Source: Propionibacteriaceae bacterium (GTDB taxonomy: Bacteria > Actinomycetota > Actinomycetes > Propionibacteriales > Propionibacteriaceae). Taken from it: a stretch of 58,803 bases of DNA. How positions within the stretch are numbered: position 1 is the first letter of the stretch; each line of letters opens with the position of its first letter. Below the pieces are notes generated by a model. The model saw only the letters and a list, made by a program, of their open reading frames with translations, ran no database searches and was not told the origin of the DNA. Below are positions 27,599-37,268 of the stretch, piece after piece. The stretch is from positions 1-58,803 of the forward strand of contig JAPUEI010000033.1 in NCBI GenBank assembly GCA_027492675.1, given 5' to 3'. The translations under genes were made by a program, and so were the position numbers.

Positions 27599-29074
27599 TC
27601 AGGCCGTTCCGGGTGGGAGGGATCTGACCGCCTCGGCGAATGCGTCACCCCTGGCGTCGTAGCCGGACCACATGTCCTTGGACGCACAGCCGGGCGCCAG
27701 GAGGACGGTGTCCCCCGGCTTCGCCAGCGATCGCGCAGCGCGTACGACCTCGTCCATCGCCCCAGTGTCCTGTCTGTCCACCACGATCAGGGGGACATCC
27801 GGCGCGTGTCGGGCGAGCGTATCGGCGATCTGGCGGCGGTCCACGCCGAGCAGCACGACCCCCCGCAAGCGGTCTTTGTGACGCTCGGCCAGGTCGTCGA
27901 ACGACGTGTTCTTGGCCTGCCCGCCAGCGATCCACACGACGTCGGTGAAGGCTCGCAGCGAGCTCTCCGCAGCGTGCGGGTTGGTGGCCTTCGAGTCGTC
28001 GACCCAGGTGACCCCGTCGATGGTCGCCACGGTCTGGATCCGGTGACCGCCGATGGTGAGGTCGCGCAGCCCCTTCGCCACCGCCGCGGGCGATACGCCG
28101 AACGAGCGGGCCAACGCGGCGGCTGCGAGCGCGTTGGCGATGTTGTGCGGAGCGGCCGGCACGACGTCGGAGACCTTCGCGATCTCGATCGCCGAGTCGC
28201 GCCGCTGCGGAATGAAGGCTCGGTCGACCAGCAGGTCGTCGACCACGCCGAGCATCGAGACGGCCGGCGTGCCGAGCGTGAACCCGATCGCCCGGGCACC
28301 CTCGGTGACCTCGGCCTCCTCGACGAGTCGCTCGGTGGCAGGAGCGTCGACGTTGTACACGCAGGATCCGGTGACGCGCTCGTAGATCAGCGCCTTGTCG
28401 GCCGCGTACGCCTCCATCGGGTCGGCGTGGGTCGACCAGTCGGCGCTGTCGGCGTACCACTCCAGGTGGTCCTGCTCGACGTTCAGTACGGCGGCGGAGT
28501 GGAGCGCCAGCGAGTGCGTCCAGTGCAGTTGGAAGCTCGACAGCTCGACCGCGTACACGTCGTACTCGTCGTCGGCGGCCATCGCCTCGAGGACCGGTCG
28601 GCCGATGTTGCCGACGGCCGCCGCCTTGTGACCGGCCGCCAGCAGGATCGACTCGAGCATCTGCGTGGTGGTGGTCTTGCCGTTGGTGCCCGTGACCGCC
28701 AGCCACGGGACCACATGGTCGGGCTGCTGCAGCCGCCAGGCGAGCTCGATGTCGCCCCAGACCGGGACACCGCGCCGCCGGGCGTCGGCGAGCAGCGGTG
28801 ACGAAGGCCGCGCGCCGGGCGACGTGACGACCAGGTCGATTCCGTCCGGCACTGTCGTGGGTGCGTCCGGTCCGGTGAGCACCGTCGCGCCCAGCACCTC
28901 GATCATGGTGGCGGCCTCGCTCATCGTCGTGGACGACTCGACAACGACCACCGCCGCGCCGCGCGACAGCATGGCATCGGCAGCGGCGATCCCCGACCGG
29001 CCCAGCCCGAGCACGAGCACCACCGCTTCGTGCCACGGCGACCGGCCGTCGGCACGCGAGATCCAGTCGATCAC
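27599..29074 (-). CDS. murD: UDP-N-acetylmuramoyl-L-alanine--D-glutamate ligase
   Basis: MurD adds D-Glu to UDP-MurNAc-L-Ala. About 491 residues: [19 protein letters not shown] loop [12 protein letters not shown] (about 122-133), [42 protein letters not shown] and C-terminal [20 protein letters not shown]. The start is GTG 29074, because it overlaps the mraY stop by four bases (GTGA) and gives [10 protein letters not shown]; the longer frame upstream lies inside mraY. Confidence 0.97.
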   Translation of the reverse strand: MIDWISRADGRSPWHEAVVLVLGLGRSGIAAADAMLSRGAAVVVVESSTTMSEAATMIEVLGATVLTGPDAPTTVPDGIDLVVTSPGARPSSPLLADARRRGVPVWGDIELAWRLQQPDHVVPWLAVTGTNGKTTTTQMLESILLAAGHKAAAVGNIGRPVLEAMAADDEYDVYAVELSSFQLHWTHSLALHSAAVLNVEQDHLEWYADSADWSTHADPMEAYAADKALIYERVTGSCVYNVDAPATERLVEEAEVTEGARAIGFTLGTPAVSMLGVVDDLLVDRAFIPQRRDSAIEIAKVSDVVPAAPHNIANALAAAALARSFGVSPAAVAKGLRDLTIGGHRIQTVATIDGVTWVDDSKATNPHAAESSLRAFTDVVWIAGGQAKNTSFDDLAERHKDRLRGVVLLGVDRRQIADTLARHAPDVPLIVVDRQDTGAMDEVVRAARSLAKPGDTVLLAPGCASKDMWSGYDARGDAFAEAVRSLPPGTA

Positions 29075-30141
29075 TGAGCGGCCACCCACTCCGTGTAGAA
29101 CAGGCCCATGCCGGCGGCCACGGCGAGCCCGCACAGGATCCACATCCTCACGACGACGGTGATCTCACCCCAGCCCATCGCCTCGAACGTGTGATGCACC
29201 GGCGCCATCTTCCACAGTCGTTTGCCCTTGGTGAGCTTGAACCAGCCGACCTGTGTCACGACAGACACGCTCTCGAGCACGAACACGGCGCCGATCACGG
29301 CGCTCAGCAGCTCGGTACGGCTCATGATGGCCAGCGCGGCGAACGCGGCCCCGATGGCGAGCGAGCCTGTGTCGCCCATGAAGATCTTGGCCGGGTTGGC
29401 GTTCCACCACAGGAAGCCGAAGAGGGCACCCGCGATGGCGATGGCGAAGATCGCCAGGTCGGACGGGTTGCGGACGTCGTAGCAGCGCGGCCCGACCGTC
29501 GAGGAGCGCCCGCACCACTGGCCCGACTGCCAGACGTTGAGGATGACGTACGCGGCGAACACCATCGATGCCACACCGGCCAGCATGCCGTCCAGACCAT
29601 CGGTCAGGTTCGCGCCGTTGGAGAAGGCGGCGATGATGAACACCATCCACACGACCGCCAGGACGACCGGCAGCGTGAGCACAGGAATGTCGCGGAGGAA
29701 CGAGATCGCGCTCGACGCGGGCGTCACGCCGCGGCTGTCGGGGAACATCAGGCTGAGCACGGCGAACGCGCCACCGAACACGGCCTGCAGGATGAGCTTC
29801 GCCTTGGCGTTGAGCCCCAGTGAGCGGGCGCGGGAGATCTTGGTCCAGTCGTCGAGGAAGCCGACGAACGCGATCCCGATGAACAAGAACATCGCCAGCA
29901 GGCCGGAGACGGAGGGGGGTCGCCAGAAGATGAGGTGCGAGCCGAAGTAGCCCACGACCGTGGCGAAGACGATGATGATGCCGCCCATCGTCGGGGTGCC
30001 GCGCTTCGTGTGGTGCTCCGTGGGACCGTCGTCGCGGATGAACTGTCCGTACCCCCGTCGGGACAGGAACCTGATCAGGAACCGGGTTCCGAACAGGGTG
30101 ATCGTCATCGCGATCGCCCCGGACGTGAGGATGTTCAGCAT
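29071..30141 (-). CDS. mraY: Phospho-N-acetylmuramoyl-pentapeptide transferase
   Basis: MraY makes lipid I by transferring phospho-MurNAc-pentapeptide to undecaprenyl phosphate. 356 residues with ten membrane helices and the family motifs [13 protein letters not shown] (about 43-55), [35 protein letters not shown] and [15 protein letters not shown] 30141 overlaps the murF end by seven bases. Confidence 0.97.
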   Translation of the reverse strand: MLNILTSGAIAMTITLFGTRFLIRFLSRRGYGQFIRDDGPTEHHTKRGTPTMGGIIIVFATVVGYFGSHLIFWRPPSVSGLLAMFLFIGIAFVGFLDDWTKISRARSLGLNAKAKLILQAVFGGAFAVLSLMFPDSRGVTPASSAISFLRDIPVLTLPVVLAVVWMVFIIAAFSNGANLTDGLDGMLAGVASMVFAAYVILNVWQSGQWCGRSSTVGPRCYDVRNPSDLAIFAIAIAGALFGFLWWNANPAKIFMGDTGSLAIGAAFAALAIMSRTELLSAVIGAVFVLESVSVVTQVGWFKLTKGKRLWKMAPVHHTFEAMGWGEITVVVRMWILCGLAVAAGMGLFYTEWVAAQ

Positions 30142-31547
30142 TCGGCCCCCAGAAGTTCTGCCGCGACGGTCTCGAGACCGACGCCCCTCGATGCCTTGAC
30201 GAGCACGACGTCTCCCGGCGAGAGCGCGAGCTCCGAAACAGCCAGGTCCTTGGATCCGAGGCTGCGGCCCGCGGTCCCCGCGGCGGCTGCGCCAGCCACG
30301 AGGTCGTCCGCGTGGTCACCCACCGCCAGGACGAGGTCCACCCCCGACTCTGCGGCGTGCCGCCCGATCGCCGTGTGCTCCTCGGCGGCATCGGGTCCGA
30401 GTTCGAGCATGTCGCCGAGCACGGCGTACAGCCTCGCGCCAGGAATGGTCTGCCTACGGCGTGCCGCCATCCGCGAGACCGTGTCGAGCGCGGCGCGCAT
30501 GGAGTCGGGATTGGCGTTGTACGCGTCGTTGACGACCGTCACGCCGTCCGCCCGGTCGCGGACGTCCATCCGCCACACCGATCGGCTCGTAGCACCGGAC
30601 AGTGCGCGGGCCACCAGGTCGAGCGGAAGGCCCAGCGCGACCGCGGCACCGGCTGCGCAGAGCGCGTTCGCGACCATGTGCCGACCGGTCACCAGCAGTT
30701 GTACGGGCTGGGGCTGCTGTGCCGTCGCGCGCAGCTCGAACCCGTACCGCTCGGCGGCGTCGGCGTGGACCTCCTCGGCCCACACGGCGTGCTCGGATCC
30801 GGGGTCACCGGTCGCGGACACCAACATCACCTGGGCGGTGGTCCTCGACGCCATCGCCAGCACCCGCGGATCGTCGGCGTTCAGCACCGCCCAGCCGCCG
30901 GCCGGGACCGCCTCGACGAGTTCCCCCTTGGCCTGCGCGATGCCCTCGACGCTGCCGAACTCACCCAGGTGGGCCGTCCCGACGTTGCACACGACACCCA
31001 CGTCGGGCGGGACGATCCCGGTGAGGCTGCGGATGTGGCCCGGGCCCCGTGCGCCCATCTCGGCCACGAGGAATCGGGTGCTCGGGCTGATCTTGAGCGC
31101 GGTGAGCGGGGTGCCGATCTCGTTGTTGAAGGAGCCCCGCGGCGCCACGGTCTCCCCCGCGGCTTCCAACACCTGGGCCAGGAGGTCCTTGGTGCTCGTC
31201 TTGCCCGACGACCCCGTGATCGCGACCGTACGGAGACCTCTCTCCTTGGCCGCGTCCACCTGGGTGCGGGCCAACGCGGCGAGCGCTGCCACCGGGTCGG
31301 CGACCTGGATCTGCGGGAGGCTGGACCCCTGCGGCACCGAGACGAGGGCAGCGGCGGCCCCGGAGGCGGCGGCGGTGGCGACGTAGTCATGACCGTCGAC
31401 ACGCTCGCCAGGGAGGGCGACGAACAGCGCACCCTCGGTCACCAGCCGGGAGTCGACGACGACGTCCGGACCGACAGGTGCGTCGGAGTCACCGATGACC
31501 TGCCCCGAGACCGTACGCGCGATCGCGGCGACGCTCGTCAGGTCCAC
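30135..31547 (-). CDS. murF: UDP-N-acetylmuramoyl-tripeptide--D-alanyl-D-alanine ligase
   Basis: MurF attaches D-Ala-D-Ala. About 470 residues: VDSRLVTEGALFVAL, ATP loop ITGSSGKTSTKDL, FNNEIGTPLT, EMGARGPGHI, NVGTAHLGEFGS, NDAYNANPDSMRAAL and LGDMLELG. GTG 31547 (VDLTSVAAIART) overlaps the murE stop by ten bases and is my start; an in-frame ATG 30 bases upstream is less like homologues. Confidence 0.96.
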   Translation of the reverse strand: MDLTSVAAIARTVSGQVIGDSDAPVGPDVVVDSRLVTEGALFVALPGERVDGHDYVATAAASGAAAALVSVPQGSSLPQIQVADPVAALAALARTQVDAAKERGLRTVAITGSSGKTSTKDLLAQVLEAAGETVAPRGSFNNEIGTPLTALKISPSTRFLVAEMGARGPGHIRSLTGIVPPDVGVVCNVGTAHLGEFGSVEGIAQAKGELVEAVPAGGWAVLNADDPRVLAMASRTTAQVMLVSATGDPGSEHAVWAEEVHADAAERYGFELRATAQQPQPVQLLVTGRHMVANALCAAGAAVALGLPLDLVARALSGATSRSVWRMDVRDRADGVTVVNDAYNANPDSMRAALDTVSRMAARRRQTIPGARLYAVLGDMLELGPDAAEEHTAIGRHAAESGVDLVLAVGDHADDLVAGAAAAGTAGRSLGSKDLAVSELALSPGDVVLVKASRGVGLETVAAELLGAEC

Positions 31548-33097
31548 GTCGGGTTTCCTCCTCGCAGGTGGCCCCACTCCTCGCGGACCACGTCGGCGTC
31601 GTTGAACGTGGTCACGCTACCCCGCATCTCCTGGCCGTGCTCGTGCCCCTTGCCGAGGATGGCGAGAACGTCTCCCGGACGCGCTGCCACCAAGGCGGAC
31701 CTGATGGCGCTGCGCCGGTCGCCACCATCGACGATCTCGCACCGCGCGGCCCGGCTGTCGGATTCGGCGTTCGCCCGCGCGCGCCGCGCCCCCTCGAGGA
31801 TCGCCTCGCGGATGAGCTCGGGGTCCTCGGTGCGCGGGTTGTCGTCGGTGACGACGACGAGGTCGCTGCCCTGCACCGCGACGGCGCCCATGGGCCCGCG
31901 CTTGCCGTGGTCGCGGTCCCCGCCGCAGCCCAGCACGCAGATGGTCCGCGCGGCATTCACCGCGGCGAGGGCCGCCTCGACAGCCTGCGGCGTGTGGGCG
32001 AAGTCGACGTACACCACAGGTGCGTCGTCTCCGAGGTCGACCCGCTCCAGGCGCCCGGGGATCGTGACGTCGGCGAAGCCCGCCACGGCAGCGTCGAGGG
32101 GTACGGATCCGGCGCGGAGCATGGCGAGCGCCGTGACCAGGTTCCGTACGTTGTGGTCGCCCGGCAGTCCCATCCGTACAGCACGCTGCTCTCCGACGAG
32201 GTCCACGGTGACGAGCTGGGAGCCGTCAGGCAGGCGCTCGACGGAGGTCGCCCGTACGTCACCGCCCTCACCCGTCGTGAGCAGCGGGATGCCCGCGGCA
32301 CGAACACGGTCGGCGAGCTGCTCGCCCCACTCGTCGACGAGGGCGACGACCGCGCTTCTCGCCTGACCCGGGAGGAACAGCCGCGCCTTGGCCTCGAAGT
32401 AGTCCTCCTGCGTCGGGTGGAAGTCGCGATGGTCCCACCCGAGGTTCGTGAAGGCCGCGACGTCGAAGGGCACGGCGTCGACGCGATGCATCGCCAGCGC
32501 GTGGCTGGAGACCTCCATGACGACCGTGTCGGCCCCTCGCTCGACCATCAGCGCGAGCAGCGCCTGCAGGTCCGGCGACTCGGGCGTCGTCACCGTCGTG
32601 CGGTTCATCGGGATCGTCACGCCGTCCACCTGGGCGCCGATGGTGCCGATGGTCGCGACCGTACGTCCCGCAGCCTTCAGCGCCGCCGCCAGCAGGTACA
32701 GCGTGGTGGTCTTGCCGTTCGTGCCGGTGATCCCGTACGTCTGCACCTTGCTCGCCGGCCATCCGTACACCGCGGCTGCCCAGGCTCCCACGGCTCCTCG
32801 GGGGTCGACCACGGTCACGACCGGCACGCTCACCTCGCCGATCAGCGCGACACCGGCCTCGTCGGTGATGACGGCCGCCGCGCCCGCCTCGACCGCGGCC
32901 GCCGCGTACCGGGCACCGTGGGTCGTGGCACCGGGCAGGGCGACGTACAGGTCACCCGTACAGACGGCACGCGACGAGATCGACACCCCGGTGACGCGGA
33001 TGCTCGGTGCGCCCTCGACGAGGTCGGCCAGATCGGCTCCCACCAGGTGCGATGGACGCACGGGGAGCAGGGCCGGTTCGACAGTCACGCCGGCCAC
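31538..33097 (-). CDS. murE: UDP-MurNAc-tripeptide synthetase (diaminopimelate-adding)
   Basis: 519 residues, Mur ligase fold: DSR-equivalent SISSRAVCTGDLYVAL, ATP loop [13 protein letters not shown] (about 122-134), TPESPDLQ, EVSSHALAMHRV, TNLGWDHRDFH, VDFAHTPQAVE, and DNPR within TDDNPRTEDP. DNPR is the signature of enzymes adding diaminopimelate rather than lysine, so the wall peptide should contain meso- or LL-diaminopimelate. The gene lies 36 bases after ftsI. Confidence 0.96.
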   Translation of the reverse strand: MAGVTVEPALLPVRPSHLVGADLADLVEGAPSIRVTGVSISSRAVCTGDLYVALPGATTHGARYAAAAVEAGAAAVITDEAGVALIGEVSVPVVTVVDPRGAVGAWAAAVYGWPASKVQTYGITGTNGKTTTLYLLAAALKAAGRTVATIGTIGAQVDGVTIPMNRTTVTTPESPDLQALLALMVERGADTVVMEVSSHALAMHRVDAVPFDVAAFTNLGWDHRDFHPTQEDYFEAKARLFLPGQARSAVVALVDEWGEQLADRVRAAGIPLLTTGEGGDVRATSVERLPDGSQLVTVDLVGEQRAVRMGLPGDHNVRNLVTALAMLRAGSVPLDAAVAGFADVTIPGRLERVDLGDDAPVVYVDFAHTPQAVEAALAAVNAARTICVLGCGGDRDHGKRGPMGAVAVQGSDLVVVTDDNPRTEDPELIREAILEGARRARANAESDSRAARCEIVDGGDRRSAIRSALVAARPGDVLAILGKGHEHGQEMRGSVTTFNDADVVREEWGHLRGGNPTWT

Positions 33098-33133
33098 GCT
33101 ACCGGTCCTGCGAGGCCAGAGGTCGGAGGCTCG

Positions 33134-35038
33134 TCACCACTCGATCGGCTTCACAGGAGCAGCCATGGTGCTCGGCAGCACGCCGTACCGCTGCAGCGCG
33201 ACGCGCATGATGTCCTTGTACGCCGGTGCAGCGACCTGCGATCCCTGGTACTGACCCTGCGGCCTGTCGACGACGATGTACACCAGGATCTGCGGGTCCT
33301 CGACCGGCGCGACGCCCACGAACGAGGCCACGTAGCCGGAATAGCACTTGCACGTGGGGTCGATGCGCTCGGCCGTGCCGGACTTGGCGGCCGTGCGGTA
33401 GCCCTCGATCGGGAAGCGGGACGCGCCCACCTTGCTCGCGACCACCGACTCCATCATGTCGAGCACCATCTGCGACGACTGGCTGGAGATGACCCGACGC
33501 GATGTCGACTGGGGTACGGTCACGGCCTTGCCCTGGGTGGTCGTCGCCGACTTGATGATCGTGGGGCTGTTGTAGACGCCGTCGTTAACGATGCCGGCCA
33601 CGGCGGCAGCCTCCTGGATCGCGGTGACCGAGAGGCCCTGGCCGAAGGAGATCTGGTCCCGGGTGTTGTCGGCGACCGACGTCGTGGGGATCGAGCCTGC
33701 CGCCTCGGCCGGGAGGCCGATGCCGGTGGTGGAGCCCAGCCCGAACGACTGCAGGTAGGCGACCAGCTTCGCCTTGTCCATCTGGCGGGTCAGCAGCACC
33801 GTGCCGATGTTGGACGAGTTGGCCACCACACCACGGGCGGTGAGGTTGATGGTCTGGTGGGCGAACGCGTCCTTGATCGGCTTGCCGCCGGACAGGATCT
33901 CCTTGGGGACGACGACCTTGGTGTCCGGCGTGATCACACCGGAGTCGGTGAGCGCGGCCATGGTGAGAACCTTCTGGACCGAGCCCGGCTCGTAGGCATC
34001 CGTCACGGCCCGGTTGCCGAGGTTGGCCGCCTCGGCGGTGCCGGGCGAGTTGGAGTCGAACGTCGGGTAGTTGGCCATGCTCAGCAGCTCGCCGGTCTTG
34101 ACGTTCATGACGATGGCGATGCCGGACGTGGCCTGCGCCTGGTCGACGGTCTCCTGCAGACGCCGTTCGACCATGTACTGCAGTCCCGCGTCGATCGTCA
34201 GCGTGTACGTCACGCCGTCCTGCGCGGGCACCAGCACGTTCTGGCCGGTGGGGATCCTGCCGTTCGGCGACGTCTCGTACGCCTCCGACCCCGCGACACC
34301 CGCCAGCTGCGAGTTGTAGAGGTACTCCAGCCCGCCCGCGCCGACCTGGCCGACGCCGGAGTCGTTCTCCTTGACGAAGCCGAGGATGTTCGAGGCCAGC
34401 GTGCCGTTCGGATACGTACGGACAGCCGCGGTCTCGCGGTACAGACCGACGTAGCCGGCGCTTGAGAGATCGTCGGCGATCTCGAGGTACGTGTACGCCT
34501 GGACCTGCTTGGCGATGACCACGTACTTCGTGTTCGGCGTGGTCAGCTGCTTGACGTAGCTGGCCTCGTCGCCGCCCAGGTACTTGACGAGCACGTCGGC
34601 GATCGCGAGCGGCGCGCCGGCGGCCTTCTCACGGTCCTTGGTCGTCATCGCGCTCGGCAGCTTGCCGTTCGTCGCGATCTGCGTGGGGTCGGCGACGATC
34701 TTCACCGCAGGCTGGCTGGAGGCGAGCACCTCGCCGTACCGGTCAGTGATCGTGCCGCGGTTGGCGACGATGGTCCTCGAGACGCTCATCTGGGCGGCGG
34801 CCTTCGTGGCGTACGAGGCGCTGTCGAGGCCTTGGACGACGATCGCTCGCGAGGCGAGCAGCGTCGACACGAGGCCCAGCACGACCATGGCCGCCCTGAG
34901 GCGGTTCTTGGGTGAGCCGACGGGAAGTCGCAGCTCGCGCGGGCGACGCGTCGCCGGCCGCGCGCTGGGCCGCGACACGGGGCGCGTGCTGCGAACAGCG
35001 GACGCCGGTCGCCGGGAGGTCACGGTGCGCTCGGTCAC
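33134..35038 (-). CDS. ftsI: Septal penicillin-binding protein 2/3 (FtsI, transpeptidase)
   Basis: Class B PBP that cross-links septal peptidoglycan with FtsW. 634 residues: basic cytoplasmic tail (about 1-47), membrane helix (about 48-66), dimerisation domain with NRGTITDRYGEVLA, and transpeptidase domain. Catalytic SxxK is SVQK in YEPGSVQKVLT, SxN is NSSNIGT, and the third motif is KSGT rather than KTGT. A CKC pair follows shortly after (about residue 566). The start overlaps the ftsL-like stop by four bases. Membrane-anchored with the catalytic domain outside. Confidence 0.94.
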   Translation of the reverse strand: MTERTVTSRRPASAVRSTRPVSRPSARPATRRPRELRLPVGSPKNRLRAAMVVLGLVSTLLASRAIVVQGLDSASYATKAAAQMSVSRTIVANRGTITDRYGEVLASSQPAVKIVADPTQIATNGKLPSAMTTKDREKAAGAPLAIADVLVKYLGGDEASYVKQLTTPNTKYVVIAKQVQAYTYLEIADDLSSAGYVGLYRETAAVRTYPNGTLASNILGFVKENDSGVGQVGAGGLEYLYNSQLAGVAGSEAYETSPNGRIPTGQNVLVPAQDGVTYTLTIDAGLQYMVERRLQETVDQAQATSGIAIVMNVKTGELLSMANYPTFDSNSPGTAEAANLGNRAVTDAYEPGSVQKVLTMAALTDSGVITPDTKVVVPKEILSGGKPIKDAFAHQTINLTARGVVANSSNIGTVLLTRQMDKAKLVAYLQSFGLGSTTGIGLPAEAAGSIPTTSVADNTRDQISFGQGLSVTAIQEAAAVAGIVNDGVYNSPTIIKSATTTQGKAVTVPQSTSRRVISSQSSQMVLDMMESVVASKVGASRFPIEGYRTAAKSGTAERIDPTCKCYSGYVASFVGVAPVEDPQILVYIVVDRPQGQYQGSQVAAPAYKDIMRVALQRYGVLPSTMAAPVKPIEW

Positions 35039-35526
35039 TGGTTCGTCCCGTCGCCACCGTCTCCGGGTGCTGGCGTCTGCGGCGCAGGCGTCTGCTTCTC
35101 CGCGGCTATCTGCTCGTTCGTCTTGTAGGTGATGTACGGGACCTCGTTGCCCCGAACGGGCTTCTCGGCGCCGATGACGCTGCCGGTGCGCACGTCGATG
35201 TAGACGCCGTAGGGGTTGGGCACCATGCCCAGGGACGAGGCCTGCCGAGCGATCTCCGCGGGGGTCGACTTCTGCTGGACCTCGGCCTCGAGCTGGGCCT
35301 GCTTGTAGCCCAGCTCAGTCGCCTTGGTCTGCAGCTGCCGCACCTCGAAGGACTGCTCCTGCACGGCGGTCTGGAGCATGAGCAGCAGGACCAGCCCACC
35401 GGCGAGCACGCCGGCGAGGATGAGCAGGAACGGCCCACGCCCCAGTCCGGAGACGCGCGCGGGCACCGACCGGAGCGGGGACTCGGTCTCGGTCGTCTGC
35501 TGCCGTGGTGCGGCGAGTGCGCTCAC
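35035..35526 (-). CDS. ftsL: FtsL-like septum protein
   Basis: 163 residues: a cytoplasmic tail, one membrane helix (FLLILAGVLAGGLVLLLML, about 33-51) and a short leucine/glutamine-rich coiled coil (QEQSFEVRQLQTKATELGYK and on) typical of FtsL/FtsB partners. After it a region with ARQASSLGMVPNPYGVYID, as in actinobacterial FtsL-like proteins, and a Pro/Gln/Gly-rich tail. Sequence conservation in FtsL is low; position between rsmH and ftsI with four-base overlaps on both sides carries much of the call. Confidence 0.85.
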   Translation of the reverse strand: MSALAAPRQQTTETESPLRSVPARVSGLGRGPFLLILAGVLAGGLVLLLMLQTAVQEQSFEVRQLQTKATELGYKQAQLEAEVQQKSTPAEIARQASSLGMVPNPYGVYIDVRTGSVIGAEKPVRGNEVPYITYKTNEQIAAEKQTPAPQTPAPGDGGDGTNQ

Positions 35527-36482
35527 GCTGCCTCCTGGATTCTGATCGCGGCGCGTAGCCGGGCCGAGGCCGCGCGTGGGTTCTCAGCGGTCTCGCTGTC
35601 GGTCGGTCGTTCGGCGCCCCTGGTGAGCAGGCGGAGTTCCGGTCCGTACCCAGGCGGCACCACCGGCAGGTTGCGGGGAGCACGGTCGGTGGAGGCCACG
35701 CGCAAGGTGTCCTTGACGATGCGGTCCTCGAGCGAGTGGTAGGCCAGAACGGCGATCCGTCCGTCCATCGCGAGGGCGGCGACCGCGGCCGGCATCACGC
35801 CCTCGAGGGCGTCCAGCTCCCGGTTCACCGCGATCCGGAGCGCCTGGAAGGACCGTTTGGCAGGATGCCCACCGGTGGCCCGCGCCGCAGCCGGGATGGC
35901 CGCAGCGATCGTGTCGACCAGCCGTGCGGACGTGGTGAACGGCTCGCGCTCACGCTCGGTGACGATCCGGCCGGCGATGCGGTCGGCGAACCGCTCCTCC
36001 CCGTACACGCGAAGGATGCGGGTGAGCTCGCGCCTGTCGAGGGTGTTCACGAGGTCGGCTGCACTGCTCGGGTCATCGGGCGACATGCGCATGTCGAGCG
36101 GCGAGTCGACCGAGTAGGCGAAGCCGCGCTCGGTGTGGTCGATCTGCAACGAGGACAGACCGAGGTCGAGAAGGATCGCCTGGACGTGAGGGGTGCCGGC
36201 ATCCGAGAGCACCTCGGGCAGTTCGTCGTACACGGCCTGTACGAGCTGCACGCGGTCGCCGAAGCCGCTGAGCCGCTCCCCGGCGATGGCCAGGGCGTGC
36301 GGGTCGCGGTCGATCCCGATCAGCCGGGCGTTGGGGCAACGGTCGAGCACCATGCGGGCGTGCCCGCCGAGACCGAGGGTGCCGTCGACGTACACCGATC
36401 CCGGTGCCTCCAGGGCCGGGGCCAGGAGGTCAAGAACGCGCTCAGCCAGGACCGGTACGTGGGTGTCGCGCAGTCCCACCAT
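35523..36482 (-). CDS. rsmH: 16S rRNA m4C1402 methyltransferase RsmH
   Basis: 319 residues. S-adenosylmethionine-binding motif VYVDGTLGLGGHARMVLD near the N-terminus, GIDRDPHALAIA, LLDLGLSSLQID, RGFAYSVDSPLDMRM, HPAKRSFQALRIAVNREL and LAYHSLEDRIVKD are all typical. It N4-methylates C1402 of 16S rRNA in the P site. I use ATG 36482 (MVGLRDTHVPVLAE), the family start; the open frame extends about 100 codons farther upstream into the spacer, which is unlikely to be coding. Spacer to mraZ is 151 bases, with a CCGCTC/GAGCGG hairpin right after the mraZ stop. Confidence 0.96.
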   Translation of the reverse strand: MVGLRDTHVPVLAERVLDLLAPALEAPGSVYVDGTLGLGGHARMVLDRCPNARLIGIDRDPHALAIAGERLSGFGDRVQLVQAVYDELPEVLSDAGTPHVQAILLDLGLSSLQIDHTERGFAYSVDSPLDMRMSPDDPSSAADLVNTLDRRELTRILRVYGEERFADRIAGRIVTEREREPFTTSARLVDTIAAAIPAAARATGGHPAKRSFQALRIAVNRELDALEGVMPAAVAALAMDGRIAVLAYHSLEDRIVKDTLRVASTDRAPRNLPVVPPGYGPELRLLTRGAERPTDSETAENPRAASARLRAAIRIQEAA

Positions 36483-36633
36483 CTCGACCCCCGTCTCGTG
36501 TGCTGCTCCGTGTCCACTGGTTTCGATCCGTGATCGCCTCCTGGCACCGGGGAAGGTGCACCAGGGTGCGGATCGTCGGACCGAAGCCAGAAGGCACGGG
36601 GCCTTCCATCTCGTTCGAGCCGCTCGTGAGCGG

Positions 36634-37044
36634 CTATGTCCTGAACACGTCGTCCAGCGCAGCGGACTGCCGCTGCCACCGTTCCGGCTCCCAGATCTCG
36701 ACCCGGTCACCGGCTCCGACGACGACCACGTCTCGGTCGAGGCCGGCGAACTCCCGCAGGTGGACAGGGACGGACACCCGACCCTGCCGATCCGGGACAT
36801 CGTCGTGAGACCCGGAGTTCACCCAACGCTGGAAGGCGCGGACATCGGCCTCACTGGTGGCGCGGGCTTCGAACCGGGCATTGAGGTTGTCGAAGGTCTC
36901 CTCGTCGTAGACCGCCAGACACCCTTCCTGCACGCGGGTCACCACCACGCCGGCGGCGAAGTGCTCTCTGAACTTGGCCGGAAGAGTCAGTCGGCCCTTG
37001 TCGTCGAGCTTCGGGAAGAACGTCCCACCCAGCCGTCTGGCCAT
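36634..37044 (-). CDS. mraZ: Transcriptional regulator / cell division protein MraZ
   Basis: 136 residues with two SpoVT-AbrB half domains: PKLDDKGRLTLPAKFREHFA (about 11-30) and PDRQGRVSVPVHLREFAGL (about 83-101). MraZ binds TGGG-type repeats and represses its own dcw operon. ATG 37044 is preceded by AAGGAGGG ten bases upstream, which decides the start over an upstream ATG. The operator described below lies just ahead. Confidence 0.96.
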   Translation of the reverse strand: MARRLGGTFFPKLDDKGRLTLPAKFREHFAAGVVVTRVQEGCLAVYDEETFDNLNARFEARATSEADVRAFQRWVNSGSHDDVPDRQGRVSVPVHLREFAGLDRDVVVVGAGDRVEIWEPERWQRQSAALDDVFRT

Positions 37045-37077
37045 GTGTCGCGTCCCTCCTTTGTCCTCCACGATGGA

Positions 37078-37153
37078 TCCCACTTCCTCCACCGCGACCC
37101 ACAGTAACCCATTTTCCCCCACTTGGGCCATGTTTCTGCCCCATGTCTCCCCA
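37078..37153 (-). promoter_or_regulatory. MraZ box array upstream of mraZ
   Basis: Reading the minus strand, TGGGN pentamers start at 37153, 37143, 37121, 37111, 37101, and a degenerate TGGAG at 37091, then TGGGA at 37082. Boxes 37121-37101 and 37091 are spaced exactly 10 bp (5-bp box, 5-bp gap), as are 37153 and 37143. This is the known MraZ operator pattern and indicates autoregulation of the dcw operon. The last box ends 34 bases before the start codon, so the array overlies the promoter or the early leader. Confidence 0.75.
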
Positions 37154-37268
37154 CGCCCTCCCCCGCCCGTGGTGCCAAGAACCCCTGGAATGACACGCTT
37201 CGGTGCGGGCCTTCGGGGGACTCGCGTAGGGTTTCGACGGAAGCCGACGACATCGCAAGGAGCAGAAC

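Noticed and set aside
31568..34465. 965-codon plus-strand open frame, the longest after dnaE2
   Set aside because: Antisense to murE and ftsI, both unmistakable; composition typical of a shadow frame.
36483..36800. About 100-codon N-terminal extension of rsmH
   Set aside because: It overlaps mraZ on the same strand in another frame and precedes the well-conserved family start.
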